This document shows, in pieces, positions 53,294 through 64,000 of a stretch of DNA of 64,000 bases. A program made the translations under genes and the position numbers. This stretch comes from Endosaccharibacter trunci. Its GTDB lineage: Bacteria > Pseudomonadota > Alphaproteobacteria > Acetobacterales > Acetobacteraceae. Each line of letters opens with the position of its first letter. The stretch's first letter is position 1. The notes under the pieces were generated by a model that saw only the letters and a program-made list of their open reading frames with translations, made no database searches and was not told the DNA's origin. The stretch lies in contig JAMSKV010000011.1 of assembly GCA_024515975.1 (NCBI GenBank), positions 62,001 to 126,000 on the forward strand. Reading direction: 5' to 3'.

Positions 53294-54226
53294 TTACGAC
53301 TCCGTCGCGACACGCGCCGTCCAGTCGGCGAGCACATCGCTCAGGGTTTGTTCCCAATCGATCCGCGGCACCCAGCCGAGCAGCGCCCGGGCCCGGCCGG
53401 CATCGCCCAGCGCGCGCGGAATATCGGCCGGACGCATGCGGGCCGGATCGATCTCGCGCGACACGTCGAGCCCGGACAGGCGGATCAGCGCGTCCAGAAC
53501 ATCCCCGATGCGGCGTGGGGTGCCGGAGGCGATGTTGAGAATGCTGCCGGGCGGCAGGTCATGGGCCCGGCGCAGGCACAGCGCATAGGCGTCACACACG
53601 TCGGAGACATGCAGGAAATCGCGCTCGGACTCGAGATTGCCGGTGCGGATCACAGCCTCCTGCCGTCCGGCGGCGATCCGGGCGAGCTGCCGCGCGAAAG
53701 CGGGAATCGCGAAATCGGTCTGCTGGCCGGGGCCGACATGGTTGAACGGACGCAGCCGGATCACGCGCGCCCCGTCCGCCGCCATCGCGCCCAGCGCCAG
53801 GTCCGCGGCGGCCTTGGTGGCGCCGTAGAGGTTCATCGGCGCGAGCGGCGCGGTCTCGTCCAGCGGTAGGCCGCTCCGGAACGAGGCGCCGTAGGCATCG
53901 GCGGACGAGACGAACAGGAACGGCGCGTCCGGCGCATGGGCACGCATCGCACGGGCCAGGGAGAGGGTGCCATGCAGATTGACGGCCCAGGCCCGATCGG
54001 GCTCGGCCTGGGCGACAGGGATGGCCGAGACCGCCGCCAGATGCAGGCACGCATCCGGCCGCAATGCGCGAACATCCTGCTCGACCGCCCCGGCATCGCG
54101 CAGGTCGCAGTCGAGCGGCAACAGAACGGTATCCGGACACAGCCGCGCCACGCTGGCCCGCAGATGGGACCCGGCGAACCCGGACAGGCCGGAGACGAGA
54201 ACCCGGGCTGGACCGGCGCTGCTCAT
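53294..54226 (-). CDS. rmd: GDP-6-deoxy-D-lyxo-hexos-4-ulose reductase (RMD-like)
   Basis: 310-residue extended SDR: RVLVSGLSGFAGSHLRASVA (NAD motif), SSADAYGASFRS and catalytic NLYGATKAAADLA, RPFNHVGPGQQTDFAIPAFA typical of the GDP-sugar reductases. It lies 17 nt after gmd. Product would be GDP-D-rhamnose. ATG 54226 has GGAAGG upstream. RMD rather than a GDP-fucose synthase because fucose synthases have a different GSG/His pattern, but this is a family-level call. Confidence 0.85.
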   Translation of the reverse strand: MSSAGPARVLVSGLSGFAGSHLRASVARLCPDTVLLPLDCDLRDAGAVEQDVRALRPDACLHLAAVSAIPVAQAEPDRAWAVNLHGTLSLARAMRAHAPDAPFLFVSSADAYGASFRSGLPLDETAPLAPMNLYGATKAAADLALGAMAADGARVIRLRPFNHVGPGQQTDFAIPAFARQLARIAAGRQEAVIRTGNLESERDFLHVSDVCDAYALCLRRAHDLPPGSILNIASGTPRRIGDVLDALIRLSGLDVSREIDPARMRPADIPRALGDAGRARALLGWVPRIDWEQTLSDVLADWTARVATES

Positions 54227-54243
54227 GGCGCCGCCTTCCGGTC

Positions 54244-56199
<1,956 letters not shown>

Positions 56200-56203
<4 letters not shown>

Positions 56204-58581
56204 TAGCCGATCCCGATCGCCTTGCGGACACGCTGCTGCGGATCGGCACTCCCGCTCTGGCGCATCGGACCCAGCTCGTACGGCACGGCGGCGGCGTTGC
56301 TCAGCGTGTCGCGCAGATCCTCGGTCAGCGCCTGGGCGTCGCGCTGGTCGTGCATCACATGCGGGGTGATCAGGATCAGCAGCTCGTTGCGCGTGCGGCT
56401 GTTGTTCTGGCTGCCGGCCAGGAAGCCCAGGATCGGGATGTCCTTCAGCCAGGGAATGCCGCTATTGCCGCGCGTGGCCGTGTCGGTGATCAGCCCGGCG
56501 AGGCCCACGGTCTGCCCGTCCTGGACCACGATGCGCGACACCACCGACTGGTCGTTGAAGGTCGGGTTGCTGTTGGTGCTGGCCGAGGAGCCGGTGCCGC
56601 CGGCGAGCGAGCTCACCTCCTGGCTGATATCGAGCGTGACCAGGCCGCCATTGTTCACGCGCGGCGTCACCTGCATGATCACGCCGGTGGGCTGGTAGGA
56701 ATACTGGCTGAGCAACGCGCCGCTGGTCACGGCGCTGGTGGCGGTGCCGGTCTGGTAGGGCACGAGCTGGCCGACCTGGAGCCGGGCGGGCTGGTTGTCC
56801 AGCACCAGAAGCTCGGGCGAGCTCAGCACGTGGACCGTGGTGACCTGCTGCAGCGCGTTGATCGCGATCGGGGCGCCGCCATTGTTCAGCCCGCCGATCA
56901 CGAAGCCGGGCAAGGTGCTGTTCAGGGAGGCGTTGGCGATCGGTCCGGTGATGCTGGTGGTGTTCTGCCCGGTGCTGAGAATGCCGTTCACGCCGCCGGA
57001 CTTGAAGAAGAACTGGGTGCCGTATTGCAGCGCGTCGTTGAGCTGCACCTCGGCGATCACCGCATCGATGCGCACCTGCAAGGGCAGGATGTCGATCTTG
57101 CGCAGCATCTGGTCGACCGTGTCGTTCTCCTGGTCGGTCGCGTAGATCATCAGCGCGTTGTTCTGCGGATTCGGGATGATCCGCATGGCATTGGCATCCG
57201 CGTTGCCGCCGCCCGAACTGTCCAGCCCGCCCAGCAGCGGGTTGGCACTGGCCTGGGTGTTGGAGGCACCCGGGGAGCCGGGCGTCTGGCCACCCGCAAG
57301 CGCGGTATTGCCCCCGATCCCGCCGCCGCCCAGACCGCCTCCGAGCCCGCCACCGAGCCCGCCCCCAAGGCCACCATTGCCGATCCCGCCCGTCGCGCCG
57401 CCGGACATGCCGATGCCCCCACCGATGCCGCCGCCGATCCCGCCGAAACCGCCGCTTCCGTTGGCGTTGCTCTGCCCGGTCAGGCCGCTGGCCTGCGGGC
57501 TGGCGCTGGGCTGGGCGGTGACGTTGTTCGGGGTGAAGGCCTGCTGCAGCGCGTAGGCGGCGTCGTTGGCATGGCTGTTCTGGAGATAATAGACGTGCCA
57601 GGAGCGCACGGTCATGCGGCGCGTGCGCTCGATGAGGCTGAACAGGCGGCGCGCGTCGTCGATATAGGCGGGCTGGCTGGCGATCACCAGCACGGCGTCC
57701 ACCCGCGTCATCGGCACCACCTTCACCACCTGGCTCAGCGACTTGCCGCGGCCCTGCAACGCCTCGGTGACGGCGGCGGCGATGTCCTTGGCGTCGCCGG
57801 AGTCCACCGGCAGCAAGGCGTAGGATTGGCCGGCCAGCACATCGGTGTCGAAAGCCTGGATCAGGCTCAGCAGCGTGCCGCGGACGGCCGGATCGCCGCT
57901 TACCAGCAGCGCGTTGGATCCCTGCACCGGCACGATCTTCGCGCCCGGCTGCACGAAAGGCTGCAACGCCTTGGCCAGATCCTCGGCACCGGCATAGCGC
58001 AGCGGCACCATCGACGATCCGCCGAGTCCCTCGCCGCCCGACAGAACCTGGTTGTTGATATTGGCGGCGCCCGCCGCGCCGACCACGCCAGGGCCGGCGG
58101 CCGGCGCGTTGGCAACCGACACCACGCGATAGATCGCGCCCGACCGGAACAGCTCCGCCCCCACCTGCGACAACAGCGCCTGCAAGGTCGGGAGGAGCTG
58201 GCTGTTGTCCAGAGGCGCCGCCGTATGCAGCGTCACGGTTCCCTTCACCGCCGGGTCGATGGTGTAGGTCACGTGCAGCAGGTTGCCCAGGATCTGCGCC
58301 ACCGCGTCGCGCACATCGGTATCGGCGAAATCCAGCGTGGTGGACCCGCCGCTCGACGACACGTTCGGGGTACGCACGGCTGGCACGCGCGGCCGCCCGT
58401 AGCTCACCTGGGCCGGCAGGTTGGCCTCGAGAGTGCCGATATCGCCATTCAGGCGCGGCGGCGCGCTGTGCAGCCCGTTCGGCAGCGCCGGAAGCGGCTT
58501 CAGTACCGGTTGCTCGGCATGATTGCAGCCGAACAGAAGCAGCAGCGGCAGCATCGGCGCGGCCTGGCGAAAACGGGTCAT
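56200..58581 (-). CDS. gspD: Type II secretion secretin GspD
   Basis: About 793 residues; forms the outer-membrane channel. Lipoprotein signal with lipobox-like LLLLFGC; N0-N3 domains (DFADTDVRDAVAQILGNLLH; VVKVVPMTRVDAVLVIASQP), then the secretin domain (TGTATSAVTSGALLSQYSYQ; VVSRIVVQDGQTVGLAGLIT; GIPWLKDIPILGFLAGSQNN). A ~60-residue Gly-only loop (GGIGGGIGGGIGMSGGATGG and GLGGGLGGGLGGGLGGGGIG) is inserted between N-domains. It starts 10 nt after the GspC-like gene. Confidence 0.94.
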
Positions 58582-58591
58582 CGGGCGAGAA

Positions 58592-59257
58592 TCATTCTGG
58601 AGCCGCCGGGGCTGTTTGTTGCGGAACCTGCGCGTCGCCGTTCTGGGGCAGCGGCAACTGGCCACCCATCAGTCCGGCCGCGACGCCGCGCGTGCCGGCG
58701 CGGCTGCGGAGCAGGTCGAGAATGGAGGGATGCGATGGATCGCCGCCCGGGGACGCGTCGTCCGCGGCCGCCGCCTTGTCGCGCGACGGGTGGAGCGTGC
58801 GCACACCATCCGGCCCGCTGACGCGCACGGCATGATCGTTGATCGCCAGCACACGCCATGCCCCCGCCTGCCCGCCCACATCGACCACCGTGCCGCGCGC
58901 ATCGCCGGCGCCAGCGAAGATCGCCCTGCGTCCGTTCGGGCCGACGATGATCCCCGAGAGGCGCGGCTGCTGCGGGCCGGCCACGGCCACGCTGGGCGGC
59001 CGGCGCTGCGGGCTGAACACCGGCCGCGCCAGGATCACGCGCTCGGACTCCTCCACCGCTTCCAGCGACACGAAGGCCGACACCGGCTCGGGGCGGGACG
59101 TCTCGTCCCCGGCCCGGGCGGGAGGCACCGGCACGGCCGAACCGGCCAGACCCGCATGCAGCTCGAGCGCGAGCACGAGCAGCAAAAACAGCGCTGCCCC
59201 GCCGCACGCGGCCAGCAGGACCTCGAAGCGGATCGACCGCGTGCCGGCGGCGCTCAC
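58592..59257 (-). CDS. Type II secretion GspC/GspN-like inner-membrane protein
   Basis: About 221 residues. Start GTG 59257 overlaps the gspM-like stop (GTGA) and places one membrane helix (LLAACGGAALFLLLVLALEL) near the N-terminus. The periplasmic HR-like part reads RPVFSPQRRPP then LSGIIVGPNGRRAIFAGAGD and WRVLAINDHAVRVSGPDG, as in GspC/PulC or GspN family. It probably links inner-membrane platform to the secretin. A much longer in-frame extension runs antisense-like through gspM and is rejected. Confidence 0.8.
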   Translation of the reverse strand: MSAAGTRSIRFEVLLAACGGAALFLLLVLALELHAGLAGSAVPVPPARAGDETSRPEPVSAFVSLEAVEESERVILARPVFSPQRRPPSVAVAGPQQPRLSGIIVGPNGRRAIFAGAGDARGTVVDVGGQAGAWRVLAINDHAVRVSGPDGVRTLHPSRDKAAAADDASPGGDPSHPSILDLLRSRAGTRGVAAGLMGGQLPLPQNGDAQVPQQTAPAAPE

Positions 59258-59898
59258 GGCGCGTCGTCCGAAGCAGCGCCGACATCGGCATGCGCGGCAG
59301 CGGAGTCGCCGGCGCCGGCGTGGCGAAAGGCCAGAATGGTCATGGCGCATTCCAACGGCGGATCGGCGGTGATCTGGATCCTGGGGCCGTGGAGCTGCAG
59401 ATCGTCGATCAGCATCACCGGGCTGGCCTGCTCGATCGCGGCGATGAACTTCACCATGACGTTGAAAGGCGCGGTGACGGCGATGCGGACGCCGACCCGC
59501 CTGTAGGGGCCGCCGGCAGCCTTGCCCCCCGCATCCGAGGCGGCGAGGGTTTCGCTGCTGGACAAGGTAGCGCCGAGCGAGGACGCCATCTGCTGCACCC
59601 GGTCCTGGAGCGCGGCTCCGGCGATGGCGTCGCTGCTGCCGGTCATCAGCGCGGACGGGCCGGCGCTGAGCGCGGCTTCCCTGGCCTGCCTGCGCAAAGA
59701 CGGCAGCCGTTCCGCCAGCACCGCCATATGCGCGGCCACCGCACGGCGGTTCTCCAGCGTCGCAGCGCGGTCGCGATACCAGCCGAGCAGCGGTGCGCCC
59801 ATCGCCGACCACACCAGCAAAGGCAGCAGCACGAGCAGCGCCACGGCGAGCATGCGGCCGGAGCGGCCTGTCGGCAGGGACAGCGCGCGGGCAGCCAT
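59254..59898 (-). CDS. gspM: Type II secretion GspM-like protein
   Basis: 214 residues: one membrane helix (MLAVALLVLLPLLVWSAMGA), a periplasmic coiled-coil region (ATLENRRAVAAHMAVLAERL) and a ferredoxin-like fold (VGVRIAVTAPFNVMVKFIAA; IEQASPVMLIDDLQLHGPRI) as in XpsM/T2SSM_b. It binds GspL in the platform. One-nt overlap with gspL. Confidence 0.83.
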   Translation of the reverse strand: MAARALSLPTGRSGRMLAVALLVLLPLLVWSAMGAPLLGWYRDRAATLENRRAVAAHMAVLAERLPSLRRQAREAALSAGPSALMTGSSDAIAGAALQDRVQQMASSLGATLSSSETLAASDAGGKAAGGPYRRVGVRIAVTAPFNVMVKFIAAIEQASPVMLIDDLQLHGPRIQITADPPLECAMTILAFRHAGAGDSAAAHADVGAASDDAP

Positions 59899-61082
59899 CA
59901 GCGTGCGGCCCCGCTGGCGTTTCCAGGCGCGCTTTGGGGCGCGCTTTGGGGCACATCTCCGGGCGCGATCCCGGCCTTGATGGAGAACAATTCCTGCCCC
60001 TGCCCCTCGATGCGCGTGACCGGGGCGGTGAAGGCCGGGGCGGTGAAGGCGGACACGGCGCTGATGGCCGGGATAAGCCGCGCCGCCGAGGGAGACTGGC
60101 CGCTGATGGTGAGTTCACCCTGCCGCAGCGCCAGATCGGTCAGGTAGCTGTCATCGGGCAGAACGGTGGTCACGGCGGCCAGCACCGACAGCGTATCGCC
60201 GAGGCGGGCGCGTTCGGCCCGCACCAGCAGCGCACCCGCAGCGCCGCTGTCGATGCGATTCTGCAGCGCCTGCACCGCCTGCACGGGCGTCCGCAGAGCC
60301 GCGATGCGCCGGTCAGCCTGGTTCAGCGCCCATTGCTGCTGGACGAAAGGCAGCACGATCGCGAGCAGCAGCAACGCCGCGCAGGCGCCGAAGCCCGCCC
60401 GGAGGCTGAGACGCTGCCTGCGCGCGGAAACCGGCGCCTCGTGCGCGAGCGGGATGCGCAGCGCCGGCTCTCCGCCGGAGGCAGGCACCTCGATCGCCTG
60501 CGCTTCCGTTCCGGCCGCGGCCAGCAAGGACAGGACCGGCCGCAGCGGCGCGCGCGGCAGCAGGGCCAGGCGAACGAACAACCGTCCCGTCGCGCGATCC
60601 CGGCCGGTGATCGTGGAGGAGAAGAACAGCTCCTCGGCCGAGAACGGGGTCAGCCGGTCCATCTCGAACGCCAGCACGCGGTCCAGCCCGGCCTCGGCGG
60701 CGAGCGGCAGCACCACGTCCCGGCGCAGAACCGCATCGGCGGGAAGACGCAGCAGCACCGGCATGGCGCGTTTCGGACCCAGCACGGCGTTCACGACCCG
60801 CACGAAACCATCCGCGTCCGCGGGCTCGATCTGCGCCGGGTCGCCCTCCGTTCCGGCCAGCACAGGATCGGCGCGCCGCAAAGCCGGGATCTCGATTACG
60901 CGCTCCGTTCCCGCCTCGCGCAGGGACAGGCGCACCGCATCCAGCTGCGGCTCGACGAGCAGGGCTCCCGCCTCGGACGGGTCCGGGCGGGTGAAGCGCG
61001 CCGGCACCAGATCGAGCATCTGGTCCGACCACCAGACGAGGGCGTCGCGGATCATCCGGGCGGCAGGATAGAGCATCGACAC
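59898..61082 (-). CDS. gspL: Type II secretion GspL-like protein (actin-like / PilN)
   Basis: 394 residues. The cytoplasmic part (~1-215) has VLLRLPADAVLRRDVVLPLA and RVLAFEMDRLTPFSAEELFF, as in PilM/GspL; one membrane helix (CAALLLLAIVLPFVQQQWAL) and a PilN-like periplasmic part (SVLAAVTTVLPDDSYLTDLA; GELTISGQSPSAARLIPAIS) follow. It anchors the GspE ATPase. Start GTG 61082 (ATG 61076 also in frame). First gene of the L-M-C/N-D-K operon; gspE, F, G, H, I, J are not within the window. Confidence 0.88.
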   Translation of the reverse strand: MSMLYPAARMIRDALVWWSDQMLDLVPARFTRPDPSEAGALLVEPQLDAVRLSLREAGTERVIEIPALRRADPVLAGTEGDPAQIEPADADGFVRVVNAVLGPKRAMPVLLRLPADAVLRRDVVLPLAAEAGLDRVLAFEMDRLTPFSAEELFFSSTITGRDRATGRLFVRLALLPRAPLRPVLSLLAAAGTEAQAIEVPASGGEPALRIPLAHEAPVSARRQRLSLRAGFGACAALLLLAIVLPFVQQQWALNQADRRIAALRTPVQAVQALQNRIDSGAAGALLVRAERARLGDTLSVLAAVTTVLPDDSYLTDLALRQGELTISGQSPSAARLIPAISAVSAFTAPAFTAPVTRIEGQGQELFSIKAGIAPGDVPQSAPQSAPGNASGAAR

Positions 61083-61175
61083 GCGGCATCAAACCACCGT
61101 GATCGAACCCTCCTGGTGTTCGCCGCGGCAAGAGGCGGGCGGCTCACGCGCGCCAGGCCAGGTCCGCGCCGCCTG

Positions 61176-61583
61176 TCACGAACGATCTTCCGCCCGGTCC
61201 GCGCCCCGGCGCCGGGAGGTCGCCCGCTCGCCCATCTGGTTCAACGCGTCGGCATTGTCGCGTCCCCAGCGGTAGAGCAGCTCGACGGGCTCCACGAAGC
61301 GGATGCCGAGCGAGGTGAGCCGATATTCGACCGCCGGCGGCACCGCGCCGGCCACATGGCGGGTCAGAAGCCCGCTTCCCTCCATCTCGCGCAGGGTCTG
61401 CGTCAGCATCTTCTTCGAGATGCCCGGCAGCGACCGATGCAGTACCCCGCTGCGCGCGACCCCCTCGTGACGCGCATGGAGCGTGTGCAGCACCATGCTG
61501 GTCCATTTGGTCGCGAAAAGCTCCAGCACGCGGCGCGGCGCGCAGTCCTCGCGCCAGTCCTCGTCCGCCGTTCCAGCGCGCAT
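61176..61583 (-). CDS. HxlR-family transcriptional regulator
   Basis: 135 residues, winged helix: CAPRRVLELFATKWTSMVLH, SLPGISKKMLTQTLREMEGS (recognition helix), GLLTRHVAGAVPPAVEYRLT (wing). An N-terminal Cys (REDCAPRR) is a common redox or electrophile sensor in this family. GGGAGG precedes the ATG. Divergent from a PRISE-type reductase gene, which is its most likely target. Confidence 0.92.
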   Translation of the reverse strand: MRAGTADEDWREDCAPRRVLELFATKWTSMVLHTLHARHEGVARSGVLHRSLPGISKKMLTQTLREMEGSGLLTRHVAGAVPPAVEYRLTSLGIRFVEPVELLYRWGRDNADALNQMGERATSRRRGADRAEDRS

Positions 61584-61688
61584 GGATGGGTACCTCCCGG
61601 TGCCTATGTCCCCTTTCGGTTCCGTCTAGCGGTTCGGCCCAAGGCTGCCCAGCTTGCACGACACCGCATCTGCAAGGAGACGAACGGC

Positions 61689-62753
61689 ATGACGAAGACT
61701 GCGCTCGTGGTGGGAGCCAGCGGCATCGTGGGCAGCGCGACCGCCGCGCTGCTGACGGACAAAGGCTGGCGCGTGCTGGGGCTGGCGCGACGCCGGGTGG
61801 ACCAGCCGGGCGTCACGCCCGTGGCGGCCGATCTCCAGAACGCCGAGGCGACGCGGCAGGCCCTGGCCGGACACGCGCCCGACGCCGTGTTCATCACCAC
61901 CTGGTTGCGCCAGCCGACGGAGGCCGAGAATATCCGCGTCAACGGCGCGATGGTGCGCAACCTGCTGGATGCGCTTTCGGCGAACCCGGCGAGCGGGCGG
62001 CATGTCGCGCTGGTGACGGGTCTCAAGCATTATCTCGGTCCGTTCGAGGCCTACGGGAAGGGCACGCTGCCGCAGACGCCGTTCCGCGAAAGCCAGGGCC
62101 GGCTGCCGGTCGAGAACTTCTATTATGCCCAGGAAGACGAGGTGTTTGCCGCGGCGGAGCGCGACGGCTTCACCTGGAGCGTCCACCGGCCGCATACGGT
62201 GATCGGCAAGGCGGTCGGCAACGCGATGAACATGGGCACGACCCTGGCCGTCTATGCGACGCTCTGCCGCGAGACGGGTCGCCCGTTCCGCTTCCCCGGC
62301 TCGCCCCAGCAATGGAACGGGCTGACCGACATGACGGATGCCCGCCAGCTCGCCCGCCACCTGCTCTGGGCCACGGAAACGCCGCAGGCCGCCAACGAAG
62401 ACTTCAACATCGTCAATGGCGACGTGTTCCGCTGGAACTGGATGTGGAGCCGGATCGCCGGGCATTTCGGACTGGAGCCTGCCCCCTTCGACGGAACGGT
62501 GATGCCGCTCGAAGAGCAGATGCGGGACGATGCCGCCGTGTGGCGGAGGATTGCGGAACGCGAGGGCCTGGTCGAAGCTGATTTGTCGAACCTCGCCTCG
62601 CCCTGGCACACGGACGCCGATCTCGGCCGGCCGATCGAGGTCGTGACCGACATGAGCAAGAGCCGCAAGCTGGGCTTTCTCGATTATCAGGCGACGGACG
62701 ACAGTTTCCTCGATCTGTTCGCGCAGTTGAAGCAGGATCGTCTGATCCCGTAA
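61689..62753 (+). CDS. PRISE-type NAD(P)-dependent enone reductase / SDR
   Basis: 354 residues, atypical SDR. N-terminal TALVVGASGIVGSATAALLT binds NADP; catalytic region TGLKHYLGPFEAYG (Lys) and LPVENFYYAQEDEVF (the NFYY motif of progesterone 5-beta-reductase/iridoid synthase-like enzymes). Family members reduce 1,4-enones. AAGGAG lies 9 nt before ATG. Induction by small electrophiles through the divergent HxlR is inferred. Confidence 0.9.
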   Translation: MTKTALVVGASGIVGSATAALLTDKGWRVLGLARRRVDQPGVTPVAADLQNAEATRQALAGHAPDAVFITTWLRQPTEAENIRVNGAMVRNLLDALSANPASGRHVALVTGLKHYLGPFEAYGKGTLPQTPFRESQGRLPVENFYYAQEDEVFAAAERDGFTWSVHRPHTVIGKAVGNAMNMGTTLAVYATLCRETGRPFRFPGSPQQWNGLTDMTDARQLARHLLWATETPQAANEDFNIVNGDVFRWNWMWSRIAGHFGLEPAPFDGTVMPLEEQMRDDAAVWRRIAEREGLVEADLSNLASPWHTDADLGRPIEVVTDMSKSRKLGFLDYQATDDSFLDLFAQLKQDRLIP

Positions 62754-62759
62754 GCCCGA

Positions 62760-62792
62760 GCCGGCCTGGCGCGCCCGCATGGCCAGGCCGGC
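62760..62792 (+). terminator. Terminator after the PRISE gene
   Basis: GCCGGCCTGGC (62760-62770) and GCCAGGCCGGC (62782-62792): perfect 11-bp stem, starting 6 nt after the stop codon. Confidence 0.65.
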
Positions 62793-62892
62793 CACACCCT
62801 GGCGATGGCGTTCTCCCGCCGGCGGCCGATTCGCTCCCCCTCGGCTCCGTTCGAAGCGTGACGGGGAGCCGCCGATGCGTGACAAATGTCGG

Positions 62893-62913
62893 CGCCGGTC
62901 GTTGCGACCGGCG
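62893..62913 (+). promoter_or_regulatory. Perfect hairpin in the leader of the antiporter gene
   Basis: CGCCGGTCG-TTG-CGACCGGCG: 9-bp arms with a 3-nt loop, 20 nt before the antiporter ATG. It could fold in the mRNA leader or be a dyad operator; no ligand can be inferred. Confidence 0.4.
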
Positions 62914-62933
62914 GTACGGCGATCACGAGGAAC

Positions 62934-64000
62934 ATGACGGTGCAGCATGCGGACGCCGCGAGCCTGGGCGTATTCCTGTTCGTCGCCTGCGTGGTGTCGA
63001 TCCTGGCCCGGCGGGTCGGACTGCCCTACGCGGTCGGTCTCGCCGCCGCCGGCATCGGCCTCGGTCTCACCGGTTTCCGGAGCCATCTTCACCTGACGCC
63101 GGAGCTGATCTTCGCGGTGCTGCTGCCGCCCTTGATCTTCGAGGCCGCCTTGCAGCTCGGATGGCGGCCGTTTCGCCGGGAAGCGCCGCTGGTTCTGAAC
63201 CTCGCTTTCGTGGGCACGCTGTTGTCGACCGCGGTGGTTTCGGCGGGGATGCACTGGCTGGTCGGCTGGGGGTGGCAGGCCGCCCTGCTGTTCGGCTCCC
63301 TGATCGCCGCCACCGATCCGGTATCGGTAATCGCCATGATGAAGGAGCAGAAAGCGGAGGCGCGCCTGCACTTCGTCATGGAGTCCGAGAGCCTGGTGAA
63401 CGACGGTGCCGCAGCCGTGCTGTTCTCGCTCTGCGTCGCGGCAATCAACGGCGAGGCGCTTTCAGCGGGATCGATCGGGCTATCTCTGGTCACGACCGTC
63501 GGAGGCGGGGTGCTGTGCGGGCTGGTGATCGCCGGCGTCCTGCTGCTGCTCCTGATTCGGCAGGCCGACGATCCTCTGGTCGAGATCACGGTGACGGCGC
63601 TGACGGCCTATGGATCCTTCCTGTTCGCGGAAACGATCGGGGTCTCGCCGGTGCTGGCGACGCTCGCCGCGGGCATGCTGGTGCACAACTGGGGCCGGCG
63701 GCATCACCTGACCGAGATCGGAAGCGAGTCGGTGACGCGGTTCTGGGAGTTCGCGGCCTTTCTGGCGAACTCGGTGATCTTTCTCCTGATCGGCACGCGG
63801 ACGGCGGCGCAGCCTTTCGTGGCCTATTGGGGACCAGCCGTGCTGGGAATCATTCTGGCCCTGCTCGGACGCGCGGTCGCCATCTATTCGCTCAGCCCCC
63901 TCTACGATCGGACGCGACTGGCGATAGGCCTGCCGGTGCGGAACATCCTGTTCTGGGGCGGGCTGCGCGGCGCGCTCGCGGCGGCACTGGCGCTGGCCTC
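62934..64000 (+). CDS. CPA1-family Na+/H+ antiporter, N-terminal part
   Basis: An open frame from ATG 62934 (GAGGAAC upstream) to the window end, 355 codons so far and no stop, so the gene continues outside. Membrane helices throughout; family signatures are LPPLIFEAALQLGWRPFRRE, LIAATDPVSVIAMMKEQKAE and FVMESESLVNDGAAAVLFSL (the ion-binding Asp pair region), then LATLAAGMLVHNW, FWEFAAFLANSVIFLLIGTR, ending at FWGGLRGALAAALALA. It exchanges cytoplasmic Na+ or K+ for H+ and helps pH homeostasis. Confidence 0.92.
   Translation, partial: MTVQHADAASLGVFLFVACVVSILARRVGLPYAVGLAAAGIGLGLTGFRSHLHLTPELIFAVLLPPLIFEAALQLGWRPFRREAPLVLNLAFVGTLLSTAVVSAGMHWLVGWGWQAALLFGSLIAATDPVSVIAMMKEQKAEARLHFVMESESLVNDGAAAVLFSLCVAAINGEALSAGSIGLSLVTTVGGGVLCGLVIAGVLLLLLIRQADDPLVEITVTALTAYGSFLFAETIGVSPVLATLAAGMLVHNWGRRHHLTEIGSESVTRFWEFAAFLANSVIFLLIGTRTAAQPFVAYWGPAVLGIILALLGRAVAIYSLSPLYDRTRLAIGLPVRNILFWGGLRGALAAALALA

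Noticed and set aside
51371-53869. 832-codon open frame antisense to the DUF6600 gene and rmd
   Set aside because: Crosses two well-supported genes and the gap between them; composition is antisense-like.
61584-61688. GGTACC/GGTGCC pair between hxlR and the PRISE gene as operator
   Set aside because: The two halves are direct rather than inverted and short; not distinguishable from chance.
59793-62753. Very long plus-strand frame ending with the PRISE gene
   Set aside because: Only the last 354 codons (from 61689) have a fold; the upstream part is antisense to gspL, gspM and hxlR.

Overview
The window is a chromosomal stretch of a high-GC Gram-negative bacterium. It carries FadL and TonB outer-membrane proteins, a complete Kdo module (kdsA/kdsB/kdsD) and part of a type II secretion system. 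Gene content (GMC dehydrogenase, SigF/NrsF, MsrP-like pair, DUF6600/FecR protein) and a recurring CTTCTTTTTC/GAAAAAGAAG palindrome between genes fit an alphaproteobacterium, most likely Acetobacteraceae. That placement is inference from gene content, since no rRNA gene is present. No tRNA, rRNA, CRISPR array, IS element or integrase was seen.

Layout. (1) 1-8411: uptake and oxidation: end of a FadL porin, a TonB receptor, then a minus-strand DoxX/cupin/SMP-30/VOC operon divergent from a GMC oxidoreductase. (2) 8430-14600: an Old Yellow Enzyme divergent from an ArsR regulator with a 22-bp operator-like palindrome between them; an ECF sigma/NrsF pair with a cytochrome b/MsrP-like operon and an MxKDx-repeat gene, the last two transcription units each preceded by GTAACC-N16-CGAA; and an AraC/GyrI regulator. 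(3) 14592-21720: housekeeping: mnmA, ferredoxin, two tandem cysteine desulfurases, an alpha/beta hydrolase, anmK, tyrS. (4) 21853-28846: a visibly lower-GC island with two GT61 glycosyltransferases, a glycosyltransferase with a DxD-like motif, two related alpha/beta-hydrolase/TPR proteins of unknown function and a secreted tail-fibre-like protein. (5) 28955-40268: Kdo synthesis, a GW-domain protein, two tandem GT2+GT4 pairs and galE, i.e. a surface-polysaccharide locus. (6) 40351-49623: a 2.7k-residue type I-secreted adhesin-like protein holding two apparently identical 1,875-bp internal repeats, divergent from a membrane-anchored Mrr-type nuclease-domain protein. (7) 49572-55272: pepT, a FecR/DUF6600 protein, and rmd/gmd for GDP-D-rhamnose. 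(8) 55343-61082: a partial type II secretion operon (gspL, M, C/N, D, K). (9) 61176-64000: HxlR regulator, PRISE-type reductase, and the 5' part of a CPA1 Na+/H+ antiporter cut by the window end.

How they may work together: regions 4-7 read as a cell-envelope locus. Kdo, GDP-rhamnose and UDP-galactose supply sugars; the GT2/GT4/GT61 enzymes assemble glycans; the giant adhesin and the fibre-like protein would sit at or beyond the outer membrane. Region 2 reads as a stress regulon under SigF/NrsF in which a periplasmic molybdoenzyme and its haem b partner are co-controlled with a small MxKDx protein.
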